Positions 53,901-58,831 are shown, counted from the first letter of the stretch. The stretch is DNA of 64,000 nucleotides from Vandiemenella viatica (GCA_031002005.1 CM061920.1:115124095-115188094); one strand, 5' to 3'. Program-made: numbers and translations. Notes: generated by a model from the letters alone, not told the origin.

Positions 53901-56900
53901 CAGCGCTTGTGGATAGGTTCAATGCAGCCTGGACCATAATGTTCCGCCTGCATCTGATCCACCTTCGGGATATCAGTTTATGTTGATATTGTACAGCTTT
54001 AAATTATTGCGACCGAGCGTAGCGAGGTAACAATATATGTTTTTACGCGGATGACTGTACGTGAACGCGACGTCACGTTAACAGTCGCGAGGCAGCGGTA
54101 TCCCCATCTAGAATTAAACCGTTCATAGAAGCTGCCCGTTGTAGCTTAAAGAATTTTATTTAAAAAAAAAAAAAAAAAATGAGTTACCGTGATTTTGGGC
54201 AGAATTATTAGCGCCGCCTGAACAGAGGTGAAGCCGGAACATCGCCGTATGCCTTTTCCCAGTCGCGCGCGGCTTAACGGTACGGCACTTTTCGAGTCAA
54301 TTTTCTGAGAATTGATATATTTTACAGCTCCAAGAGCAACATATATTAAATAATATCACCCAACTAACGTGAAAAACAGTTTTCAGGACAAAACTAGTAT
54401 TCCTTGATGAGTCCCAGTGTCTGGGCTATTACCAAAATTGGTTTAGATTTAAAAAATGTAAAGCTCGAAATATTCTTAACACAGGCTAAAAAAAATTTAT
54501 GTTAATTAACCAATTAAAATATTGTTAACTGTTAATTTTTATCATTTATCATTAAAACCTATTTGTTAATTTAATTAACAACCATTTATTATTTAATTTG
54601 ATAACACCAATACCGCTGGAACCCGCAGGATTGAGGGAAATCCAGCAAAAATCCTGCGGGATTGCAATTCTTAGTCACATCCCAACCTGCCACATGAATG
54701 AAACAAATACGGAAACACCCTTGTTTCATTCATGTGGCAGTTCATCATACCTGGAGAAAATAAAACATGGAATTCCACAAGGCTCTGTCCTAGGACCCCT
54801 CCTATTTTTGTTATACATCAATGACCTGCCGGGACACTTATCTGACAAAGATTTGCATATGACACTTACCCGACTGTGAGAAAAACAACAAACCGTAATC
54901 TAGAATTTAATGTAAATTAAGTACATAGTGAAGTAGCAAATTGGTATAATGCAAATTCATTTGAAAAAACACATTGTATTAAGTTTAAAACAAAAAAACT
55001 ATGCAAAGCCGGATTTACAAGTAAGCTATAAAATAATACAATCTTAGAAACAAAGAGTATAAAATGAGATGAGAAACTCAGTTGGCATGAACATATCACT
55101 TCACTACTGACTAAGTTAAGTAGTGCCACCTTTGCAATACGAACAGCAGATCTAGAATTAACGAAACAGGTGTACTACTCATATTTCCATTCAGTGATGT
55201 CATATGGCATAATTTTTTGGGGAAACTCTCCACAAAGTAAAAAAGTTTTCATAGCACAGAAAAGAGCTAAGCTATTAGGATGCTGTGTAAGGTAAAACCA
55301 AGATGACCTTGCAAACAACTTTTTTTAAAAAACTCAATATGCTTACAATGACTTCTCAGTACATATATTCTCGCATGTGCTTTGTCATAGAACATTTTAA
55401 CTTGTTTACATCTAATTCACAGGTACACAATTTCAATACAAGAAACAGAAATAACTTGCACAAAACACAAACATCTCTGTAATTAGTACTAAGAGGAGTT
55501 AATCATTCTGGGATACATCTGTTTAATAAACTTCCCAAGAGTATAGAACAGTTTGCAGATAATAAAGATATATTTAAAGACAAACTGAGAAAATATCTTA
55601 TTGGCAACTCCCACTCGATTCAAGAATTTGAACAAAGTAATTAATTGTATTCAACTTGTCCTTTTGCAAAACTCAGTTGTAAAAATTAATGTTTATTTTT
55701 ATTCTCTTTATTTGTCTTTGTAACAAATAATTGTTTCACAATGATTATGACTCGTATGTATGTGTATTAACCATGACATGTTTCACAAGCCAGAGGTCCT
55801 TCCTCAGCAGCGATCCATGAAACAAGATTGATAAATAAAAATAAATAAATAAGTCAGTCATCGATAGTGATTAAGCGGCAGCAGCAATGACTCACCATTA
55901 ATAGTGGGAAAGTGACGGCACCAATGTTACACTGAACAGTGCCATTTTTTAAAACGTTTGTATTTCTTTGACATGGGTTTTTGCAAAAGCAGAAAAGTGA
56001 AGAACACTTTACAATGAAGAAGCTAATCCAAATTTGAAGGGTTTGGAGAGGTTGGCTGTTTTTTTTTGGGGGGGGGGGAATTGTCATGATAGGTCTCTAA
56101 GAGTATATGATACCAACAGAATTGCTGAAAACCAAATGGCATTACATTATAAGACTGCTGTAGTCAATCATGAGAAATTTCATTTTCTAGCAGTAATTAT
56201 GTCTTAATACACCTGGAATCAGCCCTTCTTCCAAGTAGTTTTGGAAGTGTGGTGCTGTCATTACCTTGCCTGGTATAAAGTGGTTCCACTATCATATAAG
56301 CCTATAGACCAAACATGATTATAGTCCAAAAGAATCTAGTACTTCTGCAGTGTGTTTACAACACCGACAACACAAACAGGACACATGGCTGATGTTAGGC
56401 TATTTAATTCTCTGAAGGTAAGTAACAATGATTCAATATTAGCAAAGTCGTTTAGCTGACTACTATGAAAATACTATGATACTATATGAAACAACAGTGT
56501 GAAAATTAAAATGAAATCATCACAACAATTCACCTATTTTGTTTTAGTAATATAGTGATCCTAGAATGCAAAAAAATTTGCTCACCCTTTCCCTCGACCA
56601 CCTTCGTGTCCCCTTGCTTGTAAATATTTTGCGGATACATGGAACTTGGAATTGCTGTATCGAAGGATCTGAAACATACATCACCATGCTACTGATTTGT
56701 AGAAAAATATCAGGTTATGGGTTGCTCATGTTAATCAGCGAGGAACACGGCTTACTATTTGACATGGGTTTAACACAAGTCAATGACCAACCCAAAAAAA
56801 AATAATCTTAATATTGCTTTCATCCAGGACTTTAGTTATTAAAATGTACAACATTAAAAGTTCATCTTTACAAAAGCACTCGAATCGCTCAGATAAGCGA

Positions 56901-57017
56901 CATGATATTGTACACTGATGAGATATATTCTTGAAAACAAATTGAAAAGACTCGATAAGCATTTATACTGACCCTTGGTTGCCCATTATACGGGAATTTT
57001 AAAGCAACTCGCAACAT
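12842..57017 (-). CDS. MIC60: MIC60/mitofilin-like gene, six exons, 3' part not found
   Basis: MIC60 (mitofilin, IMMT) is the inner-membrane core of the MICOS complex that builds crista junctions. I join six exons on the minus strand: 56973-57017, 56586-56668, 37424-37627, 20029-20135, 13364-13471 and 12842-12958. All junctions are GT-AG and the phases agree throughout (0, 2, 2, 1, 1, then open). Together they give about 221 residues: a basic N-terminus typical of a mitochondrial presequence (begins [12 protein letters not shown]), a Gly-rich linker, one membrane segment ([20 protein letters not shown]) followed by [10 protein letters not shown] and NVPYSDEF, then a charged, partly helical stretch. 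The order presequence, single membrane helix, then 'YAK-DP-FRK' is what I know of mitofilin N-termini. The long coiled coil and C-terminal mitofilin signature are missing, so more exons should lie left of 12842 or outside the window. Identification is by recognition, not alignment. Introns of about 18.9, 17.3 and 6.6 kb are filled with transposons. Confidence 0.72.
13364..13471 (-). CDS. MIC60: MIC60 exon 5
   Basis: 108 bp, acceptor CCTTATAG and donor GTAAGG, phase 1 on both sides. The peptide reads [20 protein letters not shown] then [15 protein letters not shown]. Open through its whole length in the phase demanded by exons 4 and 6. Confidence 0.6.
13472..14160. other. MIC60 intron, nothing recognised
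   Basis: AT-rich. No family motif, no clear repeat boundary. Confidence 0.45.
14165..15000 (-). mobile_element. Penelope-like fragment (Neptune-like C-terminus)
   Basis: The minus strand at 14455-14640 reads [20 protein letters not shown] then GH, the Cys/His block before the GIY-YIG endonuclease of the family at 15.9-18.4 kb. 14375-14406 (GGCATGGGCAGCAACAGAGT) recurs inverted at about 14918-14952, so this copy too is joined to an inverted piece of itself. Heavily mutated. Confidence 0.6.
15012..15250 (-). mobile_element. SINE family A copy, decayed
   Basis: Same family as the copy at 8.4 kb: body with AACCCAAATCTGGATGCCCA on the plus strand, CCTCCCGAATGGAGGCCAGA from the tRNA-like head and GCCTCATCGACATCAAGGTC from the 3' end. 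The B box is damaged (GAGTCAAACTGG). The target-site duplication is not clear. Confidence 0.8.
15400..15720 (-). mobile_element. Penelope-associated 3' sequence
   Basis: Contains ACATCCCAACCCGCCACATG and AATTGCACAATATTTCAACA, which recur at 51.70-51.90 plus 54.68 kb. The copy here is uninterrupted and so shows the state of that locus before the hAT insertion at 51.9 kb. Confidence 0.5.
15813..15842. repeat. (AT)n microsatellite
   Basis: About 15 AT dinucleotides in a row, directly left of the Penelope copy. Confidence 0.95.
16107..16610 (-). pseudogene. Neptune-like Penelope linker and GIY-YIG endonuclease
   Basis: Residues 40-60 ([15 protein letters not shown]), a Cys-rich block ([17 protein letters not shown]), then [20 protein letters not shown] and [18 protein letters not shown]. 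The last two are the GIY-YIG core (Tyr replacing the first Tyr-Gly part, YIG, Arg in the helix). It is in a different frame from the palm. Confidence 0.78.
16626..17243 (-). pseudogene. Neptune-like Penelope RT palm and thumb
   Basis: Contains [11 protein letters not shown] (motif 3), [17 protein letters not shown] (motif 4), [15 protein letters not shown] with both catalytic aspartates (motif 5) and [15 protein letters not shown] then [19 protein letters not shown]. Motif 4 has MAL instead of the usual MAP. Reverse transcriptase that would extend from the GIY-YIG nick; broken from its N-terminal part by a frameshift. Confidence 0.82.
17338..18360 (-). pseudogene. Neptune-like Penelope protein, N-terminal half
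   Basis: 340 codons open. Residues 1-130 are rich in Pro and His; residues 132-152 hold three copies of a seven-residue SDSRWGE-type repeat (two full, one partial); residues 215-240 hold [12 protein letters not shown]; residues 299-340 hold [16 protein letters not shown] and [16 protein letters not shown]. These are the fingers of a Penelope-type reverse transcriptase. The frame ends just before the palm, and the palm continues in another frame at 17243. Confidence 0.8.
18587..18940 (+). pseudogene. inverted Penelope fragment
   Basis: The plus strand carries the same sequence as the minus strand of about 16440-16790, for example GGACATGATTTCCTACGGTC and CCTGAAATGCGTCTAC. It is joined to the 5' side of element 3. 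Confidence 0.8.
19056..19889. mobile_element. hAT-type MITE, 834 bp
   Basis: Ends TAGGGTTCGGATCT and, inverted, TAGGGTTTGGATCT. Flanked by the exact 8-bp duplication CTCATGAC (19048-19055 and 19890-19897), the hAT signature. GGTCATATTT or close variants recur near both ends (19190, 19218, 19791, 19812), probably transposase binding sites. No coding capacity. Confidence 0.92.
20029..20135 (-). CDS. MIC60: MIC60 exon 4
   Basis: 107 bp. The acceptor is CCAAATTAG and the donor a weak GTAATG. It starts with one base that completes Gln from exon 3, then [10 protein letters not shown] and a Lys/Glu-rich stretch ending KKDYK, and leaves one base. Low-complexity charged sequence after the membrane helix suits the mitofilin intermembrane-space linker. 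Confidence 0.55.
20884..23511 (+). CDS. Harbinger ORF1, MADF-BESS DNA-binding protein, two exons
   Basis: Exons 20884-21016 and 22685-23511 with a GTAAGT donor and TTTTCAG acceptor give 319 residues. Residues 1-85 form a MADF domain ([65 protein letters not shown]). A BESS motif ([20 protein letters not shown]) lies near residue 235. ORF1 proteins help Harbinger transposases enter the nucleus and bind the ends. The last 45 residues may be out of frame: another frame from about 23390 is Ser/Pro-rich and ends in [17 protein letters not shown], so one small indel is likely there. The intron contains exon 2 of the transposase on the other strand. Confidence 0.85.
22039..22619. mobile_element. MITE inside Harbinger 1
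   Basis: Ends TGCAGTGCTGGATCCA and, inverted, TGCAGTGACGGATCCA; TAAA on both sides (22035-22038, 22620-22623). It lies in the stretch that is intron for both Harbinger genes, so it leaves both open. Superfamily not determined. Confidence 0.7.
22139..22521. mobile_element. innermost MITE, 383 bp, TTA-flanked
   Basis: Ends GGGACCGTCCATAAACCACG and, inverted, GGGAACGTCCTTAAACCACG; TTA at 22136-22138 and 22522-22524. It interrupts the MITE 22039-22619. Two G runs (near 22421 and 22457) follow CTACGTGG motifs. The 3-bp TTA target fits a Harbinger-like mover. Confidence 0.82.
24410..25560. repeat. about 150-168-bp tandem repeat, interrupted by a SINE
   Basis: TTCAAATTTTGCA-type markers stand at about 24441, 24602, 25061, 25229 and 25380, each followed by CAGGT(C/T)AA or TTTCAGCCAGATCAG and CCTTTGA. 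Allowing for the SINE at 24756-24912, the period is 147-168 bp and there are about seven diverged units. Confidence 0.7.
24756..24912 (-). mobile_element. SINE family A, 5'-truncated
   Basis: Carries the A tract, 3' end and body of the family but stops before the tRNA-like head. TTAACCACT flanks it (24747-24755 and 24913-24921), so the truncation happened on insertion, as in target-primed reverse transcription. Confidence 0.9.
25561..26110. other. MIC60 intron, nothing recognised
   Basis: AT-rich, no supported feature. Confidence 0.45.
26560..27390 (+). pseudogene. LINE endonuclease (APE type)
   Basis: [13 protein letters not shown] (catalytic Glu) near 26633, [14 protein letters not shown] near 26850, [12 protein letters not shown] near 26975, FQIDHIT near 27160 and [13 protein letters not shown] near 27235 are the apurinic-type endonuclease motifs in order. 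Stops and frameshifts at about 26945, 27080 and 27130. Confidence 0.75.
27860..29323 (+). pseudogene. LINE reverse transcriptase and C-terminus
   Basis: [19 protein letters not shown] near 27870, [18 protein letters not shown] near 28140, [13 protein letters not shown] near 28250, [18 protein letters not shown] near 28425. The catalytic box reads [11 protein letters not shown] near 28570 where F-A-D-D is expected, so two of four residues are changed. The last 154 codons (28859-29323) are open. At least six stops in between. Confidence 0.75.
29585..29887 (-). mobile_element. tRNA-derived SINE, family B
   Basis: On the minus strand: A box GGCTTAGTGGTTAAGG and B box GGTTCGATCC, then a G run and a body ending in a TTATTATTT-like tail. 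ACAGATATACT flanks it (29574-29584 and 29888-29898). The empty form of the site can be compared with a related repeat near 31590. Confidence 0.88.
30000..30235 (-). mobile_element. tRNA-derived SINE, family C
   Basis: Minus strand: TGGTAGCTCAGCGGTTAAGG (A box) and GGGTTCAAATCC (B box), a third tRNA head different from A and B. Ends not resolved. Confidence 0.7.
30460..31560 (+). mobile_element. Penelope-like fragment, 5'-truncated
   Basis: Same Neptune-like family as element 3. 30560-30700 is the linker ([19 protein letters not shown]), 30680-31195 the Cys-rich and GIY-YIG part, then a 3' region to about 31560. RT palm is missing: a truncated copy. Confidence 0.82.
30623..31195 (+). pseudogene. 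Penelope GIY-YIG endonuclease, open
   Basis: 190 codons without a stop. [20 protein letters not shown] (four Cys), [20 protein letters not shown] and [20 protein letters not shown], ending [17 protein letters not shown]. The best-preserved GIY-YIG module in the window, useful as reference for the others. In intact elements it nicks the target DNA. Confidence 0.8.
31780..32200. repeat. about 156-bp repeat, two copies
   Basis: AAACCACTGGTCAGATTTTG (about 31898) and AAACCATTGGTCCGATTTTA (about 32053) head two similar stretches that continue with ATGTACAG and CATT(C/T)TGATG. Diverged direct repeat. Confidence 0.65.
33961..34125. repeat. three copies of AAGAAATGCTACA
   Basis: The 13-mer stands at about 33980, 34047 and 34111, 64-67 bp apart, inside the hAT. 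The last copy touches the SINE. Confidence 0.6.
34125..34333 (+). mobile_element. SINE family A, 5'-truncated head
   Basis: Starts within the tRNA-like head (GGCATTCGGGAGGACGGCAG), keeps the B box (AGTTCGAATCCC), the body and an A13-A14 tail. The A box is missing. Confidence 0.85.
35078..35417. mobile_element. possible second hAT copy with a SINE in it
   Basis: TAGGGATGTGCAGC at 35078 and ATCTGCAAGTGCAGAACTT near 35365 resemble the left end of the hAT at 32.2 kb. A decayed family A SINE (minus) fills about 35165-35340. The piggyBac element begins right after, at a TTAA that this hAT end also contains. Confidence 0.4.
35419..37305. mobile_element. piggyBac-like element, 1887 bp
   Basis: CCCTTTCCTCCC at the left end and, inverted, CCCTTTCCTACC at the right, each flanked by TTAA (35415-35418, 37306-37309): the piggyBac signature. 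The palindrome GGTACTTA(C/T)AAGTACC next to CCCTGACG occurs at about 35430 and 37145, and inverted in variant form at 35785-35807. A 47-base T run stands at 37013-37059. Confidence 0.92.
36178..36870 (+). pseudogene. piggyBac transposase relic
   Basis: Two conserved pieces remain: KRGDCDNEF then [17 protein letters not shown] (36180-36312), and [20 protein letters not shown] then [18 protein letters not shown] (36547-36690), where the Asp of GVD-DQL is a catalytic-core residue in this family. A Cys/His stretch near 36840-36960 may be the rest of the C-terminal zinc domain. Stops and frameshifts; the N-terminal half is gone. Confidence 0.75.
37424..37627 (-). CDS. MIC60: MIC60 exon 3 (membrane helix)
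   Basis: 204 bp, acceptor TTTTCCAG and donor GTAAGT. It encodes a Gly/Lys stretch, a hydrophobic helix of about 20 residues ([19 protein letters not shown]), then [18 protein letters not shown], the most recognisable mitofilin part. It lies 115 bp left of the right end of the piggyBac element; the exon itself is undamaged. Confidence 0.75.
38306..39156 (+). pseudogene. Penelope RT part, interrupted by a SINE
   Basis: [16 protein letters not shown] and [20 protein letters not shown] (motif 3 Asp present), then after the [31 protein letters not shown] (catalytic Asp-Asp changed to Asn-Asp) and [19 protein letters not shown]. Ends at [11 protein letters not shown] where Harbinger 2 begins. Confidence 0.8.
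38528..38748 (-). mobile_element. SINE family A in Penelope 5
   Basis: Minus strand copy with body (AACTCAAATCTGGATGCCCA on plus), B-box remains (GGAATCGAGCCC) and 3' end GCTTTACGCCTCATCAAC. Splits the RT between motifs 3 and 4. Confidence 0.85.
39338..40923 (+). pseudogene. Harbinger 2 ORF1 (MADF), cut by a stop
   Basis: Exons 39338-39473 and 40655-40923 (GTAAGT donor, TTTTTTAG acceptor) give 134 residues in phase. MADF domain: [64 protein letters not shown]. The stop at 40921 cuts it off. Beyond it, about 41040-41200 still encodes [13 protein letters not shown] and [17 protein letters not shown] in broken frames, the expected BESS region. So a protein of about 300 residues has lost its C-terminal interaction motif. 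Confidence 0.78.
39683..41690 (-). CDS. Harbinger 2 transposase, open frame but catalytic Asp deleted
   Basis: Exons 41690-41383 and 40520-39683 (donor GTAAAA, acceptor TATTCCAG) join in phase to 381 residues without a stop. DDE_Tnp_4 motifs: [35 protein letters not shown] (second Asp), [16 protein letters not shown] (Glu). The first motif reads [10 protein letters not shown] where Harbinger 1 has [13 protein letters not shown]: three residues including the first catalytic Asp are gone, a 9-bp in-frame deletion. DNA cleavage should be impossible, while the rest of the frame is clean. The intron (862 bp) holds exon 2 of ORF1 on the other strand. Confidence 0.82.
41841..42209 (+). pseudogene. 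Penelope GIY-YIG end, after Harbinger 2
   Basis: [20 protein letters not shown] then [18 protein letters not shown] core with Ile-Tyr-Ser in place of Val-Tyr-x. It continues LVK from before the transposon, and matches VKDYLGLKMPGVYSILCQC at 60860. Open to the stop at 42207. Confidence 0.82.
42541..43551. other. MIC60 intron, nothing recognised
   Basis: Very AT-rich, no supported gene or repeat. Confidence 0.45.
43556..43895 (-). repeat. LTR, 3' in element sense
   Basis: Starts TGTGA and ends TCACA. It differs from the other LTR at roughly 10-12% of positions by eye, mostly transitions plus a few indels, so the insertion is not recent. Confidence 0.88.
45101..46801 (-). pseudogene. gag-like remains of the LTR element
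   Basis: Open pieces on the minus strand: 46801-46499 ([15 protein letters not shown]..., 100 codons), 46140-45931 ([20 protein letters not shown]), 45912-45600 ([20 protein letters not shown]) and 45373-45101, which has a tandem repeat ([36 protein letters not shown]). The third piece looks like a gag helix; the function of the rest is unknown. The SINE separates the first two pieces. Confidence 0.45.
46148..46410 (-). mobile_element. SINE family A in the LTR element
   Basis: Full-length copy with an internal 22-bp repetition in the head (AACGCTAAC twice). ATAACTTG at 46140-46147 and 46411-46418 flanks it. Confidence 0.9.
47517..47869 (-). repeat. LTR, 5' in element sense
   Basis: Partner of 43556-43895. 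The block AAGTAGTTATAATTATAAAG is identical in both. Confidence 0.88.
47874..48439. other. no gene seen
   Basis: Between the LTR element and the gypsy relic. It may be 5' sequence of the gypsy relic, but I recognise no motif. Confidence 0.35.
48484..49151 (+). pseudogene. gypsy reverse transcriptase
   Basis: [20 protein letters not shown] (motif before the RT fingers), [38 protein letters not shown] and [20 protein letters not shown] with both catalytic aspartates. One stop at 48724 and a lost stretch near 48760 divide it in two frames. Confidence 0.85.
49152..49920 (+). pseudogene. gypsy RT end and RNase H
   Basis: [12 protein letters not shown] and [13 protein letters not shown] near 49280-49370, then a [13 protein letters not shown] block with a stop near 49490, [20 protein letters not shown] and TDHQAFAFM near 49600-49720, and [10 protein letters not shown] near 49815. 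This is the gypsy tether and RNase H. Confidence 0.8.
50000..50670 (+). pseudogene. gypsy integrase
   Basis: [20 protein letters not shown] near 50290 (first Asp), [14 protein letters not shown] near 50465 (second Asp) and [16 protein letters not shown] near 50570 (Glu) give a DDE integrase core with stops in between. The zinc-binding His/Cys part before it is poorly kept. Confidence 0.78.
50884..50920. repeat. (GA)n microsatellite
   Basis: About 18 GA units at the end of the gypsy relic. Confidence 0.95.
50940..51690. other. no gene seen
   Basis: Probably the 3' remains of the gypsy relic, then AT-rich sequence. Confidence 0.35.
52564..52767. repeat. perfect 102-bp tandem duplication
   Basis: 52564-52665 and 52666-52767 are identical. 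102 is a multiple of three, and the frame stays open across both copies (52555-52773 in one frame, 52620-52904 in another). Function unknown. Confidence 0.92.
53200..54440. repeat. inverted repeat inside the hAT
   Basis: 53215-53322 and 54317-54425 are inverted copies of each other (AATATATGTTGCTCTTAGAG against CTCCAAGAGCAACATATATT), about 85-90% by eye. A further direct copy of the same motif (GATATTATTTAAGAATATGT) lies at 53433. Probably an older foldback element inside the hAT. Confidence 0.7.
54690..54739. repeat. perfect 19-bp hairpin
   Basis: TGCCACATGAATGAAACAA and its exact complement, with a 14-base loop between. It joins the Penelope 3' sequence to the LINE fragment. Confidence 0.8.
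54740..55860 (+). mobile_element. LINE 3' end (CR1/jockey-like), 5'-truncated
   Basis: [20 protein letters not shown] then INDLP (RT motif before the catalytic box) at 54760-54830, then a decayed stretch, then [16 protein letters not shown] and [20 protein letters not shown] and LRKYLIGNS near 55430-55610. The tail reads GTTTCACAAGCCAGAGGTCC then TTCCTCAGCAG and ends in (AAAT)n. Related ends at 10130 and 62600. Identity of the clade is a guess. Confidence 0.72.
55861..56585. other. MIC60 intron 2, nothing recognised
   Basis: AT-rich. A G9-G10 run near 56072 is the only notable point. Confidence 0.45.
56586..56668 (-). CDS. MIC60: MIC60 exon 2
   Basis: 83 bp between a TTTCAG acceptor and a GTGAGC donor. 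It is read in phase 0 and leaves two bases (GG) that combine with the first base of exon 3 to give Gly. The peptide starts [10 protein letters not shown] and ends GGRGK, a linker before the membrane segment. The agreement of phase with both neighbours is the main support. Confidence 0.6.
56973..57017 (-). CDS. MIC60: MIC60 exon 1 (presequence)
   Basis: 45 bp, 15 codons, start codon at 57017-57015, ending in phase 0 at a GTCAGT donor. The peptide begins MLRVALKF and has Arg/Lys but no acidic residues, as a mitochondrial targeting peptide should. The start is chosen because it is the first ATG before the donor and faces the MRPL35 start. Confidence 0.6.
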
Positions 57018-57153
57018 TCTGAGGCGCCCTTGCGGCTGCCAATTGATGAAGAACGCCGACTTGCAGACAAGCACACATCGGTGATTAGTATTGTCTCTGT
57101 CGGTTGTGATGGCGCTGTTGGACGTGTAAGGAGTAAACATTCAAATCTGGGAA
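57018..57153. promoter_or_regulatory. candidate bidirectional promoter, MIC60 / MRPL35
   Basis: 136 bp separate the two divergent start codons. The stretch is richer in GC than its surroundings, has no TATA box I can see, and holds a CCAAT-like CCAATT at about 57039 and GATGGCG at about 57107. The space is too short for two independent promoters plus leaders, so one shared core promoter is likely. This is inference from layout. Confidence 0.5.
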
Positions 57154-57687
57154 ATGTTGCGAACGATATTTATAGGTGACTGCTCATAATACTTGTAAAC
57201 ATAACTTATTTGTAATCAAAGTTTTAGCACTGGTTTTACCAGCTATGACTTAATTCTTTTTTATGTAATAATTTAGGTTATTGTTTGTTTGATTTCAGGT
57301 GCAAGTCGTATTGTGGGAAGAAGTTTGTTGGTCACTGAATCGCTTTCGCTAAGAACAAACTTTTTGAAGCCTTCAATTTTACCACAAAATCGCAATGACA
57401 CCTTCAAGAATTTTTCTAGCTTCGGGCTTAAGTATCTTGTTTCTACAGTGTAAGTACAAAAACAGAATACTAATTCTTAATTTTTCTTCAATTTACTGGT
57501 GTCGTTGATTCTGATCTAGTGTTGCTGCTGCTAATTGCTACTGTCTACATTTTTCTAGAAATGTTGTCAACAAAAATTTGCCCATTCTTCAACCGCAACA
57601 TTCTAGAACGGTGACAAAATTTTCTCTTCGGCAGGGAAAAAGGAAAAGTGTGAAGGCAGCTTTAAAACGGTTTTACAGATTAAACTG
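57154..57687 (+). CDS. MRPL35: mitochondrial ribosomal protein L35, first three exons
   Basis: bL35m is a structural protein of the mitochondrial large ribosomal subunit. Three exons join in phase: 57154-57175, 57299-57449 and 57559-57687, about 100 codons. The N-terminus (MLRTIFIGASRIVGRSLL) is hydrophobic and basic without acids, as a mitochondrial presequence should be. Exon 3 holds the diagnostic L35 stretch TKFSLRQGKRKSVKAALKRF followed by YRLNW. Junctions are GTGACT/TTTCAG and GTAAGT/TTCTAG, and exon 3 ends at a GTAAGT donor two bases into the Trp codon. The C-terminal exon with the usual Trp-Ile-Arg and His-Lys-Lys block is not in the 6.3 kb that follow, so it probably lies beyond the window. 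The gene is head to head with MIC60. The presequence part rests on splice logic, the L35 part on recognition. Confidence 0.72.
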
Positions 57688-58800
57688 GTAAGTGAAGTAG
57701 TATTGAAACTCCGTTCAAAAAAACTTTCATTACAGTATCCCCATTTCTTGAGCTTAGAGGAGAGGTCTTGTGGTAAAAGATTTGATTTTCAAGTAGCCGT
57801 ATCAATTAAAGTTATGTCTTGATTGAAACGCGGCCTGTATCTGAATAATTAAATAATTGCAACGGGAAAAAACACCTCAGTGACGATTTCTTTAGTTCTA
57901 CGATAACGGTGGCGCTCGTAATTTGATGATGAGTTATTATGTAGGTACCTCTATGAGATTAATCTAATTTTAAGAATAATTTTTTTTTTAGGATTGCAGC
58001 AGATTGTTTCTGCGAGGAATTGGTGTCATAATACGTCAGTAGATTACTGTGCAAAGTATGTAGAAAAAATTGTTATTTCGGGTTTAAATTGTAGCTAACT
58101 GCTTCCTTGGTATCAGCTCTTCAAGGAAAAGTGTAAACGAAAGCTGTAAAATAGGTAGGCCTAACAAAATTGTAACACACATCGAAACATACGGTTATGC
58201 ATATTACATCTCGAGCCACCAGTGATGTAATTTTAGTCAAAATTTGGTATAGCAGCCACCTTCTTCACTCAAAATCCACAAAGTACCATGAAATATTAGT
58301 AGTCATTCCGGTCCAGGCTGCACTTCAACCTAACCACACCTTCCCTGAAAATAACGTAACTCGTTGATTAGCTTTGAATTACTTCTGTCTTACCTGTTTT
58401 ATCAGATTCACATACACTTTTTCTTGAATAGTAATGCCTAAGGATTGTGGTAGTAATTTTTTCATCCTGGTAGTACTTTGGACAGCAAGATGCAAGACAC
58501 CGCTAGAAATATTGGTTACTGTTCATAGTACGGCCAGTAGAAAAAAAAATTGTCATTTTGAGTTTAAAATATAGTTAACTCCTGCTGGCTTTTCTCCTCA
58601 AAGAAAAGTGTATCCAAAAGCTGGGAAATAGGTAACAAAAATGTAGTGTTCCCCAAAATATATGGTTACACTTAATACTGACTTACCACTGAGGGACATC
58701 TTGAACTATCTCTGATGTCACAATAGACTCAGAATACAGCATGGGAGCTGTGTGAATGAAGGCTTTCCCGGCATGTCGCTGCAATAAAATCTTCACACGT
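57688..58800. other. MRPL35 intron with a direct repeat
   Basis: 58063-58215 and 58540-58680 are diverged direct copies (GTTTAAATTGTAGCTAACT against GTTTAAAATATAGTTAACT; AAAGTGTA, AAAGCTG, AAATAGGTA in both), 477 bp apart. A possible acceptor (TTTTTTTTTAG at 57992) leads into a frame with a stop after about 14 codons; it does not look like L35. Confidence 0.55.
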
Positions 58801-58831
58801 CCGCTGCCGGATTGTGTACGGGTGAAAGATG

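Larger units (their letters stand above)
51900..54673. mobile_element. hAT-type element, 2774 bp
   Basis: Ends TAGGGATTGCAATCC and, inverted, TAAGAATTGCAATCC. Flanked by the exact 8-bp duplication GTCACATC (51892-51899, 54674-54681). GGATCCCGC / GCGGGATTGCA motifs repeat near the ends. The unfilled locus is seen at about 15611. No hAT transposase motif found. Confidence 0.93.
51691..54720 (-). mobile_element. Penelope-associated 3' sequence, split by a hAT
   Basis: 51691-51899 plus 54674-54720 together match 15.45-15.68 kb; the join falls inside GTCACATCCCAACC. Copy of the same 3' region as there. Confidence 0.6.

Noticed and set aside
57992..58032. terminal exon of MRPL35
   Set aside because: In phase it gives about 14 codons without the L35 C-terminal pattern.
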